Shown piece after piece: positions 43,277 to 57,200 of a stretch of DNA of 64,000 nucleotides. The stretch is from Apostichopus japonicus. Taxonomy: Eukaryota > Echinodermata > Holothuroidea > Aspidochirotida > Stichopodidae. The stretch spans positions 9,837,001-9,901,000 of the forward strand of contig NC_092562.1 in the NCBI RefSeq assembly GCF_037975245.1. The letters are read 5' to 3'. The position numbers and the translations under genes are program-made. The notes beneath the pieces were generated by a model, which saw nothing but the letters and a program-made list of their open reading frames with translations, made no database searches and was not told the origin of the DNA. How positions within the stretch are numbered: the stretch's first letter is position 1; each line of letters begins with the position of its first letter.

Positions 43277-46200
43277 ATGAAATTCCTAGTGGCTCTTGCT
43301 ATTTTGTGCTACACGGCGTCTGCTACAATCATTTTCGAAGAACAATTCGGAGGTTAGTAGCTTATTATTCGATAGGCTGTGAGGCTAGGCCTCCGAGTCC
43401 TAGTAGTACTAACCTAGGCCTAGTGCCATATTTGTAAGATTTTTGTAGATTGGCCTTTTAAATATGATGTTGAACATGCGGCATTACTTTCCGTCTTTTA
43501 ATGTTGATAACTTGGTCAGCACAGCAGTAGAAATACCTAGTTTATTTCGTGGTGGCACTGAATAATTCTAGCCTAGGCCTACACAGACTGGTCCTGAGTA
43601 AATTACTGTAGTGTAACCCCACTGGATTAGACATAAGTTAGCTTAGTGTTAATCAAACACTGCATTCAATGTGTCTAGTCTAGCTTTATTAATAGTAATT
43701 TTGCATCCCCCCTCCCCCAATCACCTAGATACTATCAGACCCTCTTTATGTGTTTGAATATCAAGTGCTCCAGTCCTTCCATTTGCCATGGTTTTATGCT
43801 GCCTTTTTGTCATAGGATGTAGCCCAGCACTCACACTTCACAGAGCTTAAGACGAATTAGGTCAAGTGCAGAACTCTCCAGTATACAAAGTTCCTGCACA
43901 TTTACCTGCACATTTAAGTTCAAGAGTGTCACATTTTGAGTTTTACAGTCCATCAAGAATTTTTAAAAAGTAATGCATTTTGCCATTTTTAACAAATCTA
44001 TACTTAAGACAGTGTGCCTTGCTCTTACTCTTAACAACCTCAATCTATAGTCAATTTTCATTGATCAGATTGATAAAACAATTGGCTGTGGTTATTACAA
44101 CACAAGTTTGCTCTGGTAGAGCAGACTTGGAAGTGAATACTTTTGTAAATCTGATCACCAAATATCGCCGATGATGTGTTATATATTGCAATTACACTGC
44201 AAGCCTCTCACATTTACTTTATAACTGAGTGGCATATGTTGGGATGGAGTGCCTTTGGATTGAAAAAAAAATGCCACCTACACTACTTTGTCAAAGTGCC
44301 ACTCACTATAGAATGTTTTATGTAAATCTAATTCACACACTTCAACGGGGTATAAGGTAATATGTACGTGATAGTATGTACATGCAACTTCCTCTCTCTC
44401 TATTTTGCTGATATATGCCTACTTCCTATATAATCCCTGTACTTCTGTGTAGAACTTGGTTAATCCCTTCCTACCTTGATTAATCTTTCAAAATGGATAT
44501 ATACACCATATCAAATCACAACAATATTTGGAATTTCATAGTAACGATGGACCAGATTTGTTACCCAAAGCACTGCATAAACCATGTAAGGCTGATCAGT
44601 CTCTGCGAAATAAAAACTCTAAAACAACGTAAGCTGTGATCAGAACTCCGCGATTTTAGAATAAAATCTCTTTGATTATTGACCAGTAAATGTTAGTAAA
44701 TGTGCTGTGGTAAGCAATAAAAATAGTGCTTATAGCCCTTAGCATCATCAATAAGTTGCTATTCATGGGGTAATCAAAGTAAATAGTACAATGTGCAAAG
44801 ATGGTTCCAATCATAAACTTGTTCAGTAATGAGGTATTTTAATATTATCAGCTAATATGATGCAAGTATTAAACCAACCACATGTACATTGTGTACATGT
44901 TTCTTGTAAGCAACCAATCAGGGTTGGCAGACTTCCTGAAGTTCCTGATTGGCTTTGAGTCATCCAGTGGTACACGTGTGGCAATGCATATCATGTACTG
45001 AAAGGGAGTTCTACTTTTTCAGTACTTGTGTTGTGAGTTGGTATTGTGTCAATGTTGCTCAGTTCAGAAATGAATGCCCAGCTGTGTTAAAGGGTGGGAA
45101 GACTTGCGCAAAAAGAAACGTCTAATGCCGGTTATTTGACCTAGTTTTGAATGAGGTGTAACAAGTATTAAACACCACCATCGATCCCAGAAAATATGCA
45201 CACAACTTGCTACCATCGGTAATTAGACACTAGTGTACAGTCAGTGCAGATGCAGTCAGTACCCACAGCACAGTGTACAAACGATACAGCAATGGACATC
45301 TCAGGTCCAGCGTTTCATTTCTGTCTGCATTTTGTAGCGACAAGAAGAAAACTTCACTTGCAAGCAACAGAAAGTTAGCTTTGTGGCACACGGTTTGGGG
45401 CGAGTCTTCAATGCCTTTAAATGTATTATTTTTTTTAAATAGCTACTAAACCTGTATTTTCCTCTCTATGCAAATTTCAGAGGGTTGGGAAGACAGATGG
45501 GTGGAGTCCACCGCAAAAGGCAGTGAGCAAGGAGCATTTAAATGGAGTGCTGGAAAATTTTACAATGATGCAGAAAAAGACAAAGGTAAGCGAGATGCTT
45601 TCATTTATTAGTGAAAAAAATAAAAGGGTTTGTATTTTGCATACTGTATATACATCTAGAATTCTAATTCTCACTTGTTGTTCAAAACCTGTGATACATA
45701 TTTATAATTGCTAAGCAATTAAGTCATGATTTACATGGCATATTACGATGCACTACAGGGGCATTGTTCATAATTATACATTCAAGTGTATATATTTCCA
45801 ATCCAATTTTCTGTTGATTTTACTTTAATGACATGTTGATAATTGCATTTCTTCACCAATGTACAATTCTTTATTGTAATTGCCGTTATTTTTCGAACAG
45901 TTGGAAGTTGCAAGAACGTAACTATTTAAGCAAGCTGTTTTCATTCTCTTTACACACAAGTGTATGCTGAGATAGTGATTTCTTTGGTGCTCTACTTTTG
46001 TCAGGTCTACAGACCAGCCAAGATGCCAGATTTTACGGTATTTCTTCCAAGTTTGATTCCTTTAACAACGAAGGCAAGGACTTGGTGATACAATTTACAG
46101 TCAAGCACGAGCAGAAGATTGACTGCGGTGGTGGATATGTCAAAGTATTTCCCTCCGACTTGGTCCAAGCTGACATGCATGGAGATAGCCCCTACAATAT

Positions 46201-49200
46201 TATGTTTGGTAAGAAACGAGGAGAAAATATGAACTTATCAAATGTTAATGAAATTCAATTTATGGTTAATGAAGCCAATTAGTAGGGCTGATTCTAAAAG
46301 AATGATTCTGATTGACTAACATTTCAACTTAAATTTAAAGGAAACTTGTTCAAGTTTAGGTAACGGTTTGCAGGTGTGATGATTTTGAGCATATAACCAT
46401 CTTTCGGGACAGACTTGATAATGGTGAACGCTTTTATTCTGACCTGCAGTCTGCCTGAATGTTTAACATTAATGAAACAAGGACACAAACATTTTATAAT
46501 CTTTCATACAAGGATATTGGGTATCTCCATACTGTTTATATGAATTTAACAGATTATTTTTGGACAGTTCTAGTAAAGAACTCCATTCCTTCGACATGAA
46601 AGGACTAGGTCTGTACGTATAAATAGAGTAGCTTTTTCTGTTGGAAAAGTTCTGCACAAATTTTCTGCACAAATTTTGACTGACCTCTGATGAAGTGTTA
46701 ACGATATTGCCTGGGAGAAACAATTGATAGATTTTAGCAATGGACTATCTTTCAGTTGAAGTTTCCTTTCACCATTAATAATACTTTGGTGTAAATGATA
46801 CTTGATTAAATTTAGTTTTCAATCTTCTTTTCCGACAGGTCCTGACATCTGTGGCCCAGGCACCAAGAAAGTTCATGTTATTTTCAATTACAAAGGAAAC
46901 AACCTTCTAACAAAGAAAGATATCAGATGCAAGGTGGGTTTATTGTCCTCACTGGTTGGTGTCATGGTTTTTAAGAGTAATCTTTGCGAATATTGAATAT
47001 AATAACTGATGTAAAATAACGGTTAGTATCATATTGCTTACAACATCTTGGTTTCTCAAAAAGTTTATCAATAAAGGCTGAAAGGTCATGTAATAATTGC
47101 CTTTTTCATTGCAAAACTTAAAATAAGTTTATGCATGCCTGGTACTTGTACCAGTAATCCTGACCGTGTAATATGCCACGAGTTCCATTTAGTTCTGAAA
47201 TATCCCACGGCAGTCACCAAAAGATCTTGACTGCCTAGTTCATCATACAGCCAGCTAACTTGAGACTGCTCCTCACAAGCAGGGCAGCAATCGGCAGAGA
47301 TATTTCTGAGTTTTGTCTGGATGGTAGAATAACATCTTCACAATGTAGTACAATGCACTGACCATGTCCTTTAATGTGGAAGATGTCATGCTTGAGGCTT
47401 ATCTTCAGCGACAGGTTTCTCCTGTGTGAAATGGCACTTGGTCGTTGTCATGGGAAAGTTTTTTTTTTCCTTGCTGGAGGCATAAGGAAATCTGTGTGAT
47501 TGTGTCTGTGTGTCCTTCTTAAGGATTGGCAAGGAATCACTCAGCCTTTTTGGGCTAATTTTATTCACGAAATGCTGTTATGGGAACATTGTAGAAATGA
47601 TGATTTTGAGCTACTAACCATCTTTCGGGACAGACTTTAGCATGGTGATTGCTTTCACTCTGATCTACATTTGTTCTTCACAACTCGTTTATTTATAAAT
47701 AGTGAGCCATCTTTGATACATAATAACCGGGACACTCTCTTACTGACATGTTTCTGTCTTGTCTTCCAGGACGATGAATTGACCCACCTGTACACACTCA
47801 TCCTCCACTCTGACAACACCTACGAGGTACGCATCGATAACTCCAAGGTAGAATCGGGCAACCTAGAGGATGATTGGGACTTCCTCCCAGCTAAGACAAT
47901 CAAAGATCCCGAAGCCAAGAAACCAGAGGACTGGGATGACAGGGAAAAAATAGATGATCCAGAAGATACAAAACCAGAGGTAAGATTTGGCCCCCCCTCT
48001 CATATAATGGTCAATAACTCACCCCCCCCACGCTCAACTGATGGTCCATGTATGAGGGTACAAAATACTTCACTTGCTGCTTTCATCAGTTTTAGGCTGC
48101 TTGAAGTGTCTTTAAGTATGTGATGTTGTTTGTATATATTGTAACATTAATGTTACATTCATGTATCATTAAAAAACAAAATAAGGACATCGCCTAATTT
48201 GTGCTACAAAGAAGGAACTAATATCTACTTGCTTCGTGTATCATTAATTCTCCAGCACAGAGAACTGTAATGGGTTAGTTTGAATCTGTGTTGAATGCAC
48301 AAACAGAGTCAGTTTTAGCTTTTATTGGTTTGGGTGTTACAGGCTCTTGCTGTTGCATGGTATGAAATAAATGTAACATGCCTTAGAGACTTGGGAATTA
48401 ATTGTTGGGTGGCTGTTTTTTACCCGTAAGATTTCTGTAATCCAATCTGCATTCTTTTACTTCTTCTTAGGATTATGACAAGCCAGAGTTTATCGCCGAT
48501 CCGGACGCAGAGAAGCCAGAAGATTGGGATGATGATATGGACGGAGAGTGGGAACCACCGATGATAAATAACCCAGAATATCAGGTATTTTGAGATAAAT
48601 AACCCAGAATATCAGGTATTTTGAGATAAATAACACAGAATATCAGGTAATTTGAGATGATAAATAACCCAGAATATCAGGTATTTTGAGATGATAAATA
48701 ACCCAGAATATCAGGTATTTTGAGGTGATAAATAACCCAGAATATCAGGTATTTTGAGGTGATAAATAACCCAGAATATCAGGTATTTTGAGGTGATAAA
48801 TAACCCAGAATATCAGGTATTTTGGGATGATAAATAACCCAGAATATCAGGTATTTTGGGATGATAAATATGCCAGAATATCAGGTATTTTGAGATGATA
48901 AATAACCCAGAATATCAGGTATTTTGAGGTGATAAATAACCCAGAATATCAGGTATTTTGAGGTGATAAATAACCCAGAATATCAGATATTTTGAGATGA
49001 TAAATAACCCAGGATATCAGGTATTTTGAGAAAAATAACCCAGAATATCAGGTATTTTAGACAAAACGTTGGATATGTCGATTGTGTTATGTACTCCTTC
49101 ACAATTGAAAGCAAAGCTCTTGCAAGGTGCTGTTGGGCATTTCATCTTGCTTCTCTGACAGAACAATTTGTAGTCCTCAAGTGAACCAAAACAACCACTG

Positions 49201-51046
49201 TGAATTCTGATCTTCTCATTTTTGACAAATTGAATGCCTTATATCACAAGCATGTGGAGTAATTGTTACACTGTGTCTGTAACCTGTGCTAAAGTGTTTG
49301 TCCATCTATTTTATGAGGTATTGGAAATTTAGTGCAATTAGTACGGCCTAGAAAGTCCATGCATAGATTGAGAGCAGACAAACATTGTTGTTTATCTAGT
49401 AACTAGTTATTGACTTTTCTTTATTCTTTTCAATAGGGAGAATGGAAACCCAAACAAATCGATAACCCAGAATACAAAGGCAAGTGGGTTCATCCTATGA
49501 TTGACAATCCTGATTATGAGGCCGACGATAGTCTATATCAATTCGACGATACAGCTGTTATTGGATTCGACCTATGGCAGGTAAGTCGCAATTTTTCCCC
49601 AGCGGAAACGATTACGTGGTTACATTAAGGAAGTAGAAGTAAGTCAAGCTTTTATTTAGACTGAAGGATGATGCAGTGAGGAAGGCAGAATAGTATACAA
49701 GATTTGTAATGTGAAATATATATTGTATTCCATTGATGTAGTTCTAGCAAAATTATGAAAATTTAAGGCACTTGCTTTGAAGACACTCATGCAGAGGAAG
49801 CAAGACATTAAGATCTTAAGGGAGAAATAAACGATGGAGGTTTTGCATATTGAATAAAATTTTAATTCTGGAAATGTTGTATTCTCCCTCTTGGATTTTT
49901 GCCATCGGTATTAATTTATTTTAGATAATTAATATTTTGGATCTTCTCTTTTAATTTTTCAGGTCAAATCTGGCACTATTTTTGATAACATCCTTATATC
50001 TGATAGCGTAGAAGACGCAGAAACGCAAGCAAAAGAATTATGGGAAGTTACAAAGGTGAGTAATCTTGTCATCCTTGTCATAATCCTCCTGGTGTGATTA
50101 ATCGGGATTAAGAAGTTTGCAATACTAAAACTGTGTGCCAAAAAAAAACCAGGGTTTGGAAATTATGTTACATTAGCACTTTACTGGTAGAAGATTGTGG
50201 ACTAATCGCTTACATAGTAGCTTAGATAACTTCACCCGAGAATATTCCATTTACTTGTAATCAAAGTCTTTGATGTTGCCATTGGAAATTTCTTCTTAAC
50301 TTAACTTCACTATTGAAATTTAGATCTAAGAAAGGCACTGGATCTCCCAAAGTGTTAGAAATACCAGATGGTGAAGAACGATGCATTTCACATGTCAGGG
50401 TAGTTAACTTGCTGATAATTGAGTTAGGAAATGGCGTTTAGTAGCTGTGGGAAAATCATCCGTAATCTGTACTTTCTTACCCTTCACTTTCGGATAAATG
50501 CAGAGACAGTGTTGCAATGCCCTGCCATTTCAGTGAAAATCTAACTGCAAATTTCGAAAATGCATTAGTGCCATTTTGAAAGCTGGAAAAATTGCTAAGG
50601 TGGCCTGCCATTTGAATGAATGTCCAGAGCAATTCTAACATGCCCGAAGAGGGTTCCCCCCCCCCCCCCCCTTCACAAGTGTATATTTTGAGCCCTGATA
50701 TGCATGTGTAACACCCAAACACAGCAGAGATGGCTACAACCTCACAGCACCTTTAAAATCTGCCGTGTATATTTTCATTTATTTTTTTTTGGCTCATTGT
50801 GGTTGCACAAACACTTTATGTTGTATACTTGTGTTATAATTCCAGGAAGGAGAAAAGAAGATGAAGGATAAACAGGATGAAGAGGAAAGGAAGAAGAGGG
50901 AGGAAGAAGAGGCAAAGAGAAAGGAAGAGGAAGGAGATGATGAGGATGAGGACGATGAGGATTTTGAAGACTACGAAGATGAAGCCTTTGGAGAGGACGA
51001 TTTTGATGACGAAGATGAGGAGGATGAACCCCACGATGAATTGTGA
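43277..51046 (+). CDS. CALR: Calreticulin, ER calcium-binding lectin chaperone
   Basis: Nine exons join in phase: 43277-43352, 45481-45585, 46005-46208, 46839-46933, 47770-47979, 48471-48584, 49437-49580, 49963-50055 and 50846-51046 (1242 nt, 413 residues). The protein starts with a signal peptide ([16 protein letters not shown]). The lectin N-domain has the family signatures [16 protein letters not shown] and IMFGPDICG. The P-domain has KPEDWDD repeats and the GEWEPP/GEWKPK/GKWVHP series. The acidic low-affinity, high-capacity calcium-binding C-domain ends in HDEL for ER retrieval. It folds monoglucosylated glycoproteins in the ER lumen and stores calcium. Exon sizes 204, 95, 210, 114, 144 and 93 equal those I recall for vertebrate CALR. 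One P-domain unit reads KPEDYDKPE, with Tyr for the usual Trp. An ERSE lies upstream. Confidence 0.97.
45087..45425. repeat. Dispersed repeat R1, copy 1, in calreticulin intron 1
   Basis: The block from ttaaagggtgggaagac to gagtcttcaatgcctttaaa is repeated at 52943-53308 with about 85 percent identity. Shared words include accaccatcgatcccagaaa and agcgacaagaagaaaacttc. It ends 55 bp before calreticulin exon 2. No ORF or TIR was seen. Confidence 0.85.
46378..46450. repeat. Short repeat R3 shared by calreticulin introns 3 and 4
   Basis: The segment gatgattttgagcat...aaccatctttcgggacagac recurs at 47597-47665. Each copy is about 70 bp. Function unknown; probably a short element remnant. Confidence 0.7.
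48561..49060. repeat. Minisatellite made from the end of calreticulin exon 6 and its 5' splice site
   Basis: About 15 units of 29-34 bp, counting the exon copy, each contain ataaataacccagaatatcag followed by gtattttgag. The exon copy ends at 48584. Downstream donor copies occur about every 34 bp to about 49050. One copy has lost the donor (cagatattt, near 48985) and one has gtaattt. The repeated segment is the coding sequence for INNPEYQ plus the first ten intron bases. Confidence 0.95.
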
Positions 51047-54000
51047 GCCCGGAAACTTGGGAGTAAGAAGACAAGGGTGCAATGAATTGGGGGTATATAT
51101 ATGATGGGGAAAGGAGATTAAGAAGGGGATCAAGAAGGGGATCATGAAGGGGAATGGGATTAGAAAGGGTTGCTGTTGCACTTCATAGCAAATACTCAAC
51201 ATAACATGGTCGCAAAACAGACTGCTTCATTCTTGCGACTAACTTGTCTGGGGAGGTTGTAATTGGTGGTGGGGTGGGTGGAGGCGGGTGGGGTGGTAGA
51301 CAAAACTTGTAGGGAGACCTTAAGTTGTAAGCACTGTTGTTTTAACAAGTAGTAATGTACAACTCTTGAGATAAAGTGGGTTTTGTCTAATCATTGCAGT
51401 TTCATTTGGCAACATTGATTTAGCCTGGTTTCCTATCCACTAATGAGGGATTGCCAGTGTAAGGGAACAGGATTTGGAAATGGTTAAAAAAATTCATACA
51501 TGTCAAAGAGTGATAACAGTGATTGGAATCCTAGTCGACTTCAGATAGCATAGTGCAGTAGGTTTGGTTTTTTATGACCCATTTCACTTCAACGGTATTG
51601 TAAGTGCAATGTCCCAGAGACTTAGCTGGATAGCTTCTAATTCCCAAACCAAAATGGTATTAGAAGTCTACAAAAGTGTTAAAAATAGGGGGATAGCAGT
51701 ATCATAAATATTTGAACCAGATGATGTTGGGAATATGTGTAGTGAAGATTTGGTACACAACCCTCATCACTAAAGCATAACAGTTTTGACAAGGTCAAAG
51801 TTCGATGCACTATTATAGTTTTGAAAGAGTTGTTTTACGGACAACGAAATTGTATTATTTATTACAGGGATTAGCACTTTGGTCGGTATTCAGGTTTCCA
51901 TTAACCTTGCACTGCCTTGGTATATAATCAGCGGGGATCTTTTTTAAAAAATTTCTGTTTCTTGTTCTGCTATAAGCTGCTGTGTTTTATCCATGGTGAA
52001 TCATCGAAGGCTAACCAAAATTTATTTTATACCAAGAGTTTGATAGAAACTTATCTGCTTGAGATTGTGAACAGCCCTTGGGATAGGATAGTAAATACAG
52101 GGATGGGAAGAACTTGTGAATACAAAAATATGGATGTTGATAAAGAAACGTTATTTACTTTTTTTGTTTTGTGTATGGTACAATGTTATTCTGTAATACA
52201 TTTGCTCATGTTTTTATCAAATCATGATTTGCTTTTCTCTTATTTTTCTCTGCAATTTACACAACACAATTTACTAGCAACAGTAACATAACCATACTTG
52301 TCTTGTACCAAAAGAAAATGTTGTGATCTATAAGTCTCAAGTATGGTATTAAATCAATTCATAAGTCACTTAGTGTGTTTTTATCTTGAATGCAGTAATT
52401 CAAAATGCAACATAGCATAAGTCTCGACAACATTATGCAAGTTTACAATTCATGTTAACACTTAAAGAATTGGTTAAGGGGAAGTTGCTTCTCTTTTTGA
52501 ATACTAATTTTTGTGTGCAGTATCATGTGCAACTCATCAGCATGTAGCAGGTCCACAGTACATGCCCAAATACCCCCTCCCCCCCCGCCCCCACACACCG
52601 GATTCTTGTGACTTACTTGGCGATGGGCCCAGCATGGACTCCAAACAGTGGCTAAAAAATAGCTAAGGGCCATAATAAAAGTGTTTGATCACAGTGTGAC
52701 CTGAGGAAATTTTGAATTTATTGACCAATAAAGGTTAGACAACAATATTCTTATCATCTCCTAGATGATTTCTTCATGGAACTGTTAATCATTATATCAA
52801 ACTCATTCCTCAATATTTGTGACATTATTGTGAAAAGAAATATCGCTTTGTTTACATAAGGAGATGTTTCCTTTCAAAATGGCTTCAATGAACACACTGA
52901 TTAATTTCAGTAGCACCTGACCTGCATACATTGAAGGTATCATTAAAGGGTGTGAAGACTCGCGCAAAAGAAAGTCTCATGCCGGTAATCTGACCTAGTT
53001 TTGAATCAGGTGTAACAGAAGTGTTAGACACCACCATCGATCCCAGAAAATACACACAGCTTGCTACCGTCGGTAATTAGACATTAGTGTACAGTCAATA
53101 CATGCAGCTACGGTCAATACCCACAACACAGTGTAAATAGCAGCGATGGACATATCAGGTCTACATAAAAGATAACAAGGTGTCACGTTTCATTGCTGTC
53201 TGCATTTTGTAGCGACAAGAAGAAAACTTCACTTGCAAGTTCACGGAAAGTTAACTTTTTCAGAGCGCGACGCGCGGTTTGCGGCGAGTCTTCAATGCTT
53301 TTAAATGTCTGAAAAATGCTCAGAATGTGTTGAAGCTTTATTGCAGAAACTGTCAACAACAAGACTTTAAGACATCATTTTGCTAACTAACAGGATAAAC
53401 TCTCCTATATTTGTAAATAATAAAATGCTATATCTTGAATCAACTGTAATTTCTGTTGTATTAATGTAGGATTCAGAATATATGGACAGACTACATGAGT
53501 GGTCTGCTAGTACAGAGATTCAGAGTACTTGGCTATAAATTATTGGGGAAAAGAAGAAAATTCTGCTGCTCTCATGATTAAAACTTTGTATGGCATTGAT
53601 GCTTTATTTAATAAAACAATATCCTGTATTAATAGGCTATACGAGCAGTTTGCTGCTCTAACAATACACTTCCTCTTATTGGTTGCAATTTTAAATTTAA
53701 GAGTTCAAAGGTCATGGAGATACATGCATAGATTACAGGAGTAATCATGTTATACATATCCTTGCCGCATTACTTTGGTACAACCACAGTTGTTTGGAAA
53801 ACTGATAGGCTAAAAGAGTTCTTCTCATTAAAGTATTACTCCAACCCAGTACTTTATTATTACAGACACAGCCTTTGGTAAGTATAGGCTTTACAAGCAG
53901 TTTGCTGTCTGCCAGTACACTCTGCATATTTCTGCATTTATAGTCCAGAGAAGGCCATTGAGATGCAGGAGTAGTCAGCTGCTCTTACAATGCATCACCG

Positions 54001-54240
54001 CTTCATATGACAGTGCTTGTGTAAGATTTCAAGGCCCTCTGGAGATATTTAAAAAGGCTTCACCAGTAGTTGCTGCCCTCATATTGCATTGTCCCTGGTT
54101 ATCCCTTTGTTGGCAGGGAATTCAATGGAATCAGATGGGATGGAGTTATTGTTCATTGTGCGAGCATATTAAAGCCATAGTTGGTGCTGCTATATGTCCA
54201 TTAATATCCAGTAAAGTCATATCGATCAATTGCTTGCAAG
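51047..54240. other. Calreticulin 3'UTR and gene-free interval before RNF181
   Basis: The first part is calreticulin 3'UTR. Candidate poly(A) signals aataaa are at 52674-52679 and about 52726. Repeat R1 copy 2 lies at 52943-53308. At 53630-54060 two or three degenerate copies of a 'caagcagtttgctg' unit follow one another. A reverse-strand aataaa (tttatt, 53853-53858) could end RNF181. No further gene is seen. Confidence 0.55.
52943..53308. repeat. Dispersed repeat R1, copy 2
   Basis: Same orientation and order as copy 1 (45087-45425), with a roughly 25-bp insertion near 53160 and several small indels. It may be a non-coding transposon remnant that inserted twice around calreticulin, or a local duplication. 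Confidence 0.85.
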
Positions 54241-57200
54241 TCAAGTAAACATGGAGTTGTGCAATGTTTCTCTCTCAAACTGACGTTGTTTCTCTCTTGA
54301 CTGTAACAGAAGAAGACAAAAGTTAGCAATCTCTAAGAGAATTGAAAAAAACAATGTAGCTCAGAAACAACAGATCAATATTATAATATAAAGTATTAAA
54401 ATAGAGGAATTTGGTTTGTAATTGAGTGTGGACGGCTTTTGACAAAACGTAAAGCAGTCGGTAGCATATAGTTATAAATAACTGTTAACACAACATAGCA
54501 TAAATTAACACAAAATAAAATTTCTGGGCCACAAACAAATGACTTGCAGGCTCAGTTGTTAGAGCACATGGTCACTGGTTTGATCCCATGCTAGCCTTCA
54601 AACTTTTTTTTATAATTTCCCTATAGTTTTCCATTGTTCATTTACTGATGTGCACCTCCAGCTGAGGAATGGCTAAAACAGAGTCTGCCACCATCTAATG
54701 AGTGGCTAGCTCAAATTGCAAATTACAGAACATCTAATCCTAAAACCGGAAGTTACCCAATATTTACAGATTAAAAGTCATGATTTTGTAATGACAGTGG
54801 AAACGGTAGAGGGCTTCAAAATGTCCTAAAACTGATTGTTAAGAACATATGTACTAACTTTTGCATTGAAATTATCACTGCATGATTTATGCATATCAGT
54901 GAAGTACACTAGCATCATGCAGAAATGGCCAGCCCATGACACGTCAAAATGACAACATCCTCATAGGACCATCCACTGTGCTTGCTACAAAAATGCTTAG
55001 AGTATTGGTTTTTATATATGTTCTTTGCCCTAATAACTCCCTGGTCCAAGTACCAGCTTGCTGTTGCTACTGGAGGGGGGGGGGGAGGGGGCAGGATTGG
55101 GGAGCTTATGAGTTATCAAACAAAGTAGTGTTCACGGGGGGAGGCTATCCCTTTTAAGGGTATTCCATCGACCATAATTGACAAACTGGTCACAAGTTAT
55201 GGAGTCAAGAGGTGAAAGGGTATCTGGTTACCTTCTCTTTCCGGTATTCTTCGTAATTTTCATCATCCGTGGGATATTCCTTGCGACACATCGGGCAACT
55301 GTTTGTCTGTTGAAGGAGATTGGTTGGAAGGTAAACAAGAGGTAAGACAAAATGCAAACACAGAAGAAGTATCGATGTGAATATTCATGTTAAAGGCAAC
55401 TGCCCTGTATTTTATCAGAAATACACTGAAGGCAACAATGACCAAAGTGTTAGTATGGTCATTACAGTAAAGTGTTCATACCTTTTCAGCATCCTATCTT
55501 ACATTTCCTGAAATATTCAATCAACAAGGGGTATATTAGAGCAGTGGAGGAGGATGGGGCAAGATGGGGGGGGGATGGTGGGGGAGGGTGGTAACAAACT
55601 AGAGCACTGGTAATGAAGTAGAAGGATTTTGATTACGGCTGTGTGGTCTTGATTACTTGCAAAAACAAGTTACTAATTTTTGGTAAGAATCGGATTAAAC
55701 TTTTATAGTGTATTGAGTTTTTTTTTCCCCTTCTGTCCCAGATTAGCACAACATTGTGTTTTCAGACTTACCTGCTGTAACCAGGGTACTATACATTTAT
55801 GGTGGAAATGATGCTGACAGGGTAATTCCTTAATACTGACATCAGATCCATACTCCTGTAGACATATTGGGCATTTTGTACTACCTAATGTAACAAAGAA
55901 AGCAAAAGAAGATATTAAATATTAAATTTACTTTATCGAAGCATTTATTAAACCAAGGCTTCAAGGAAGTTTCAGACTGAATCGCAAATACTCTGATTAT
56001 TGAAAGAGGTGAGGCTGGTAGTAAGCATTACATGGAAAGTTGGAAGCGTAAACAGACTTTTTAAGCTATCACTCTATGAATGAAATCAAAAGTGGCTCAC
56101 ATCCCTGTTTTCTTGTGGAAATCTTTCAAAATGTGACATTACTCAAAGATTAGGATACTTATACAAACAAACAAACACACAGACACACACAAGGAAATAA
56201 ACATAAAGGATGTAAATCAAATTCAGATCACTGTTTTCATCTAGTAAGGTCCTTTAAGTATGTTATGTTGCATCTTTTTTTTTCAATTGAACAAAGGCAT
56301 TTTTTCTAATGTTATGCAAAAATAACTCATTAAAGTTTGTTCTTCTTCCTTTCAAAAACATTAGCATAAATAATAAAGGGCTTGCCAATATGGATGCCAA
56401 TATTGTGAACTGTCCTGCTCTATCAATGGGCAGAATATATGTCATTCTACCATCAAAGTGGCCAGATTCCAGTCACAGCCATATTCCCCTGAAGTCTCAA
56501 GAATGCTTTCACGAAATCCTTGCATGACCTTTAATATTTAATCAAAATAATAATTTCTCTGGTTCAAACATACAAACTTACTTGGCATTCCTGTCTTTTC
56601 TGGAAGACTCTGAACAAATTCTTTAGCAGCAGGTGGTGCTTTACTTAATTCCTCAGGGAAACCAAGTCTATGTAGGAATGGAATGTACAGCAACAAATAA
56701 AACCAGATCTTATCCTATATTCATGCTCATATTACGACATTAAAAAGTCATAACCTCCTACCTAATGTGATATGAAATATAATATACTACATAAGCATAT
56801 ACTGTACATAGATATATAAATATAAGTATATATATATTATAAGATACTATCAAGCACACTTTTCCTGAAGTTTAATTTTGTTCAAACTACTGTACAATTG
56901 TTTCCAAGACATTCAAGAAAGTCAAGTTAGAAAGTTAACTTTTGAAAAGAAAACAAATATGGAGCTGGACATAACCGAAATGTCTCCAATTTTAAAACTG
57001 TATTTAAATATGGTAATCATATTTTTAATTAGTAACATATTTTGGAGCAACACTGATTTACTCTAAATCAAGGAAGGCACCATTTTCCTCATTTACATTT
57101 ACATGTTCTAAAAGCAATTGACATGAAATTGCCTTTCGATGCAGGGCTGTATTTGTAAGGGTTTTTCCAGTGATCTATGACAGCCAAACTTTATTCCTTT

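Noticed and set aside
46686-46725. ctgatga ... gagaaac as a second hammerhead candidate
   Set aside because: The intervening bases do not form a stable stem II and the boxes are too far apart.
48585-49060. CRISPR-like regularly spaced repeats
   Set aside because: The units are directly adjacent without unique spacers, and they clearly derive from the calreticulin exon 6 junction in an animal genome.
50775-51202. Two overlapping minus-strand frames of 99 and 122 codons opposite the calreticulin C-terminus
   Set aside because: They are the antisense of the GAN-rich acidic tail, which gives Leu/Pro/Ser-rich frames automatically.
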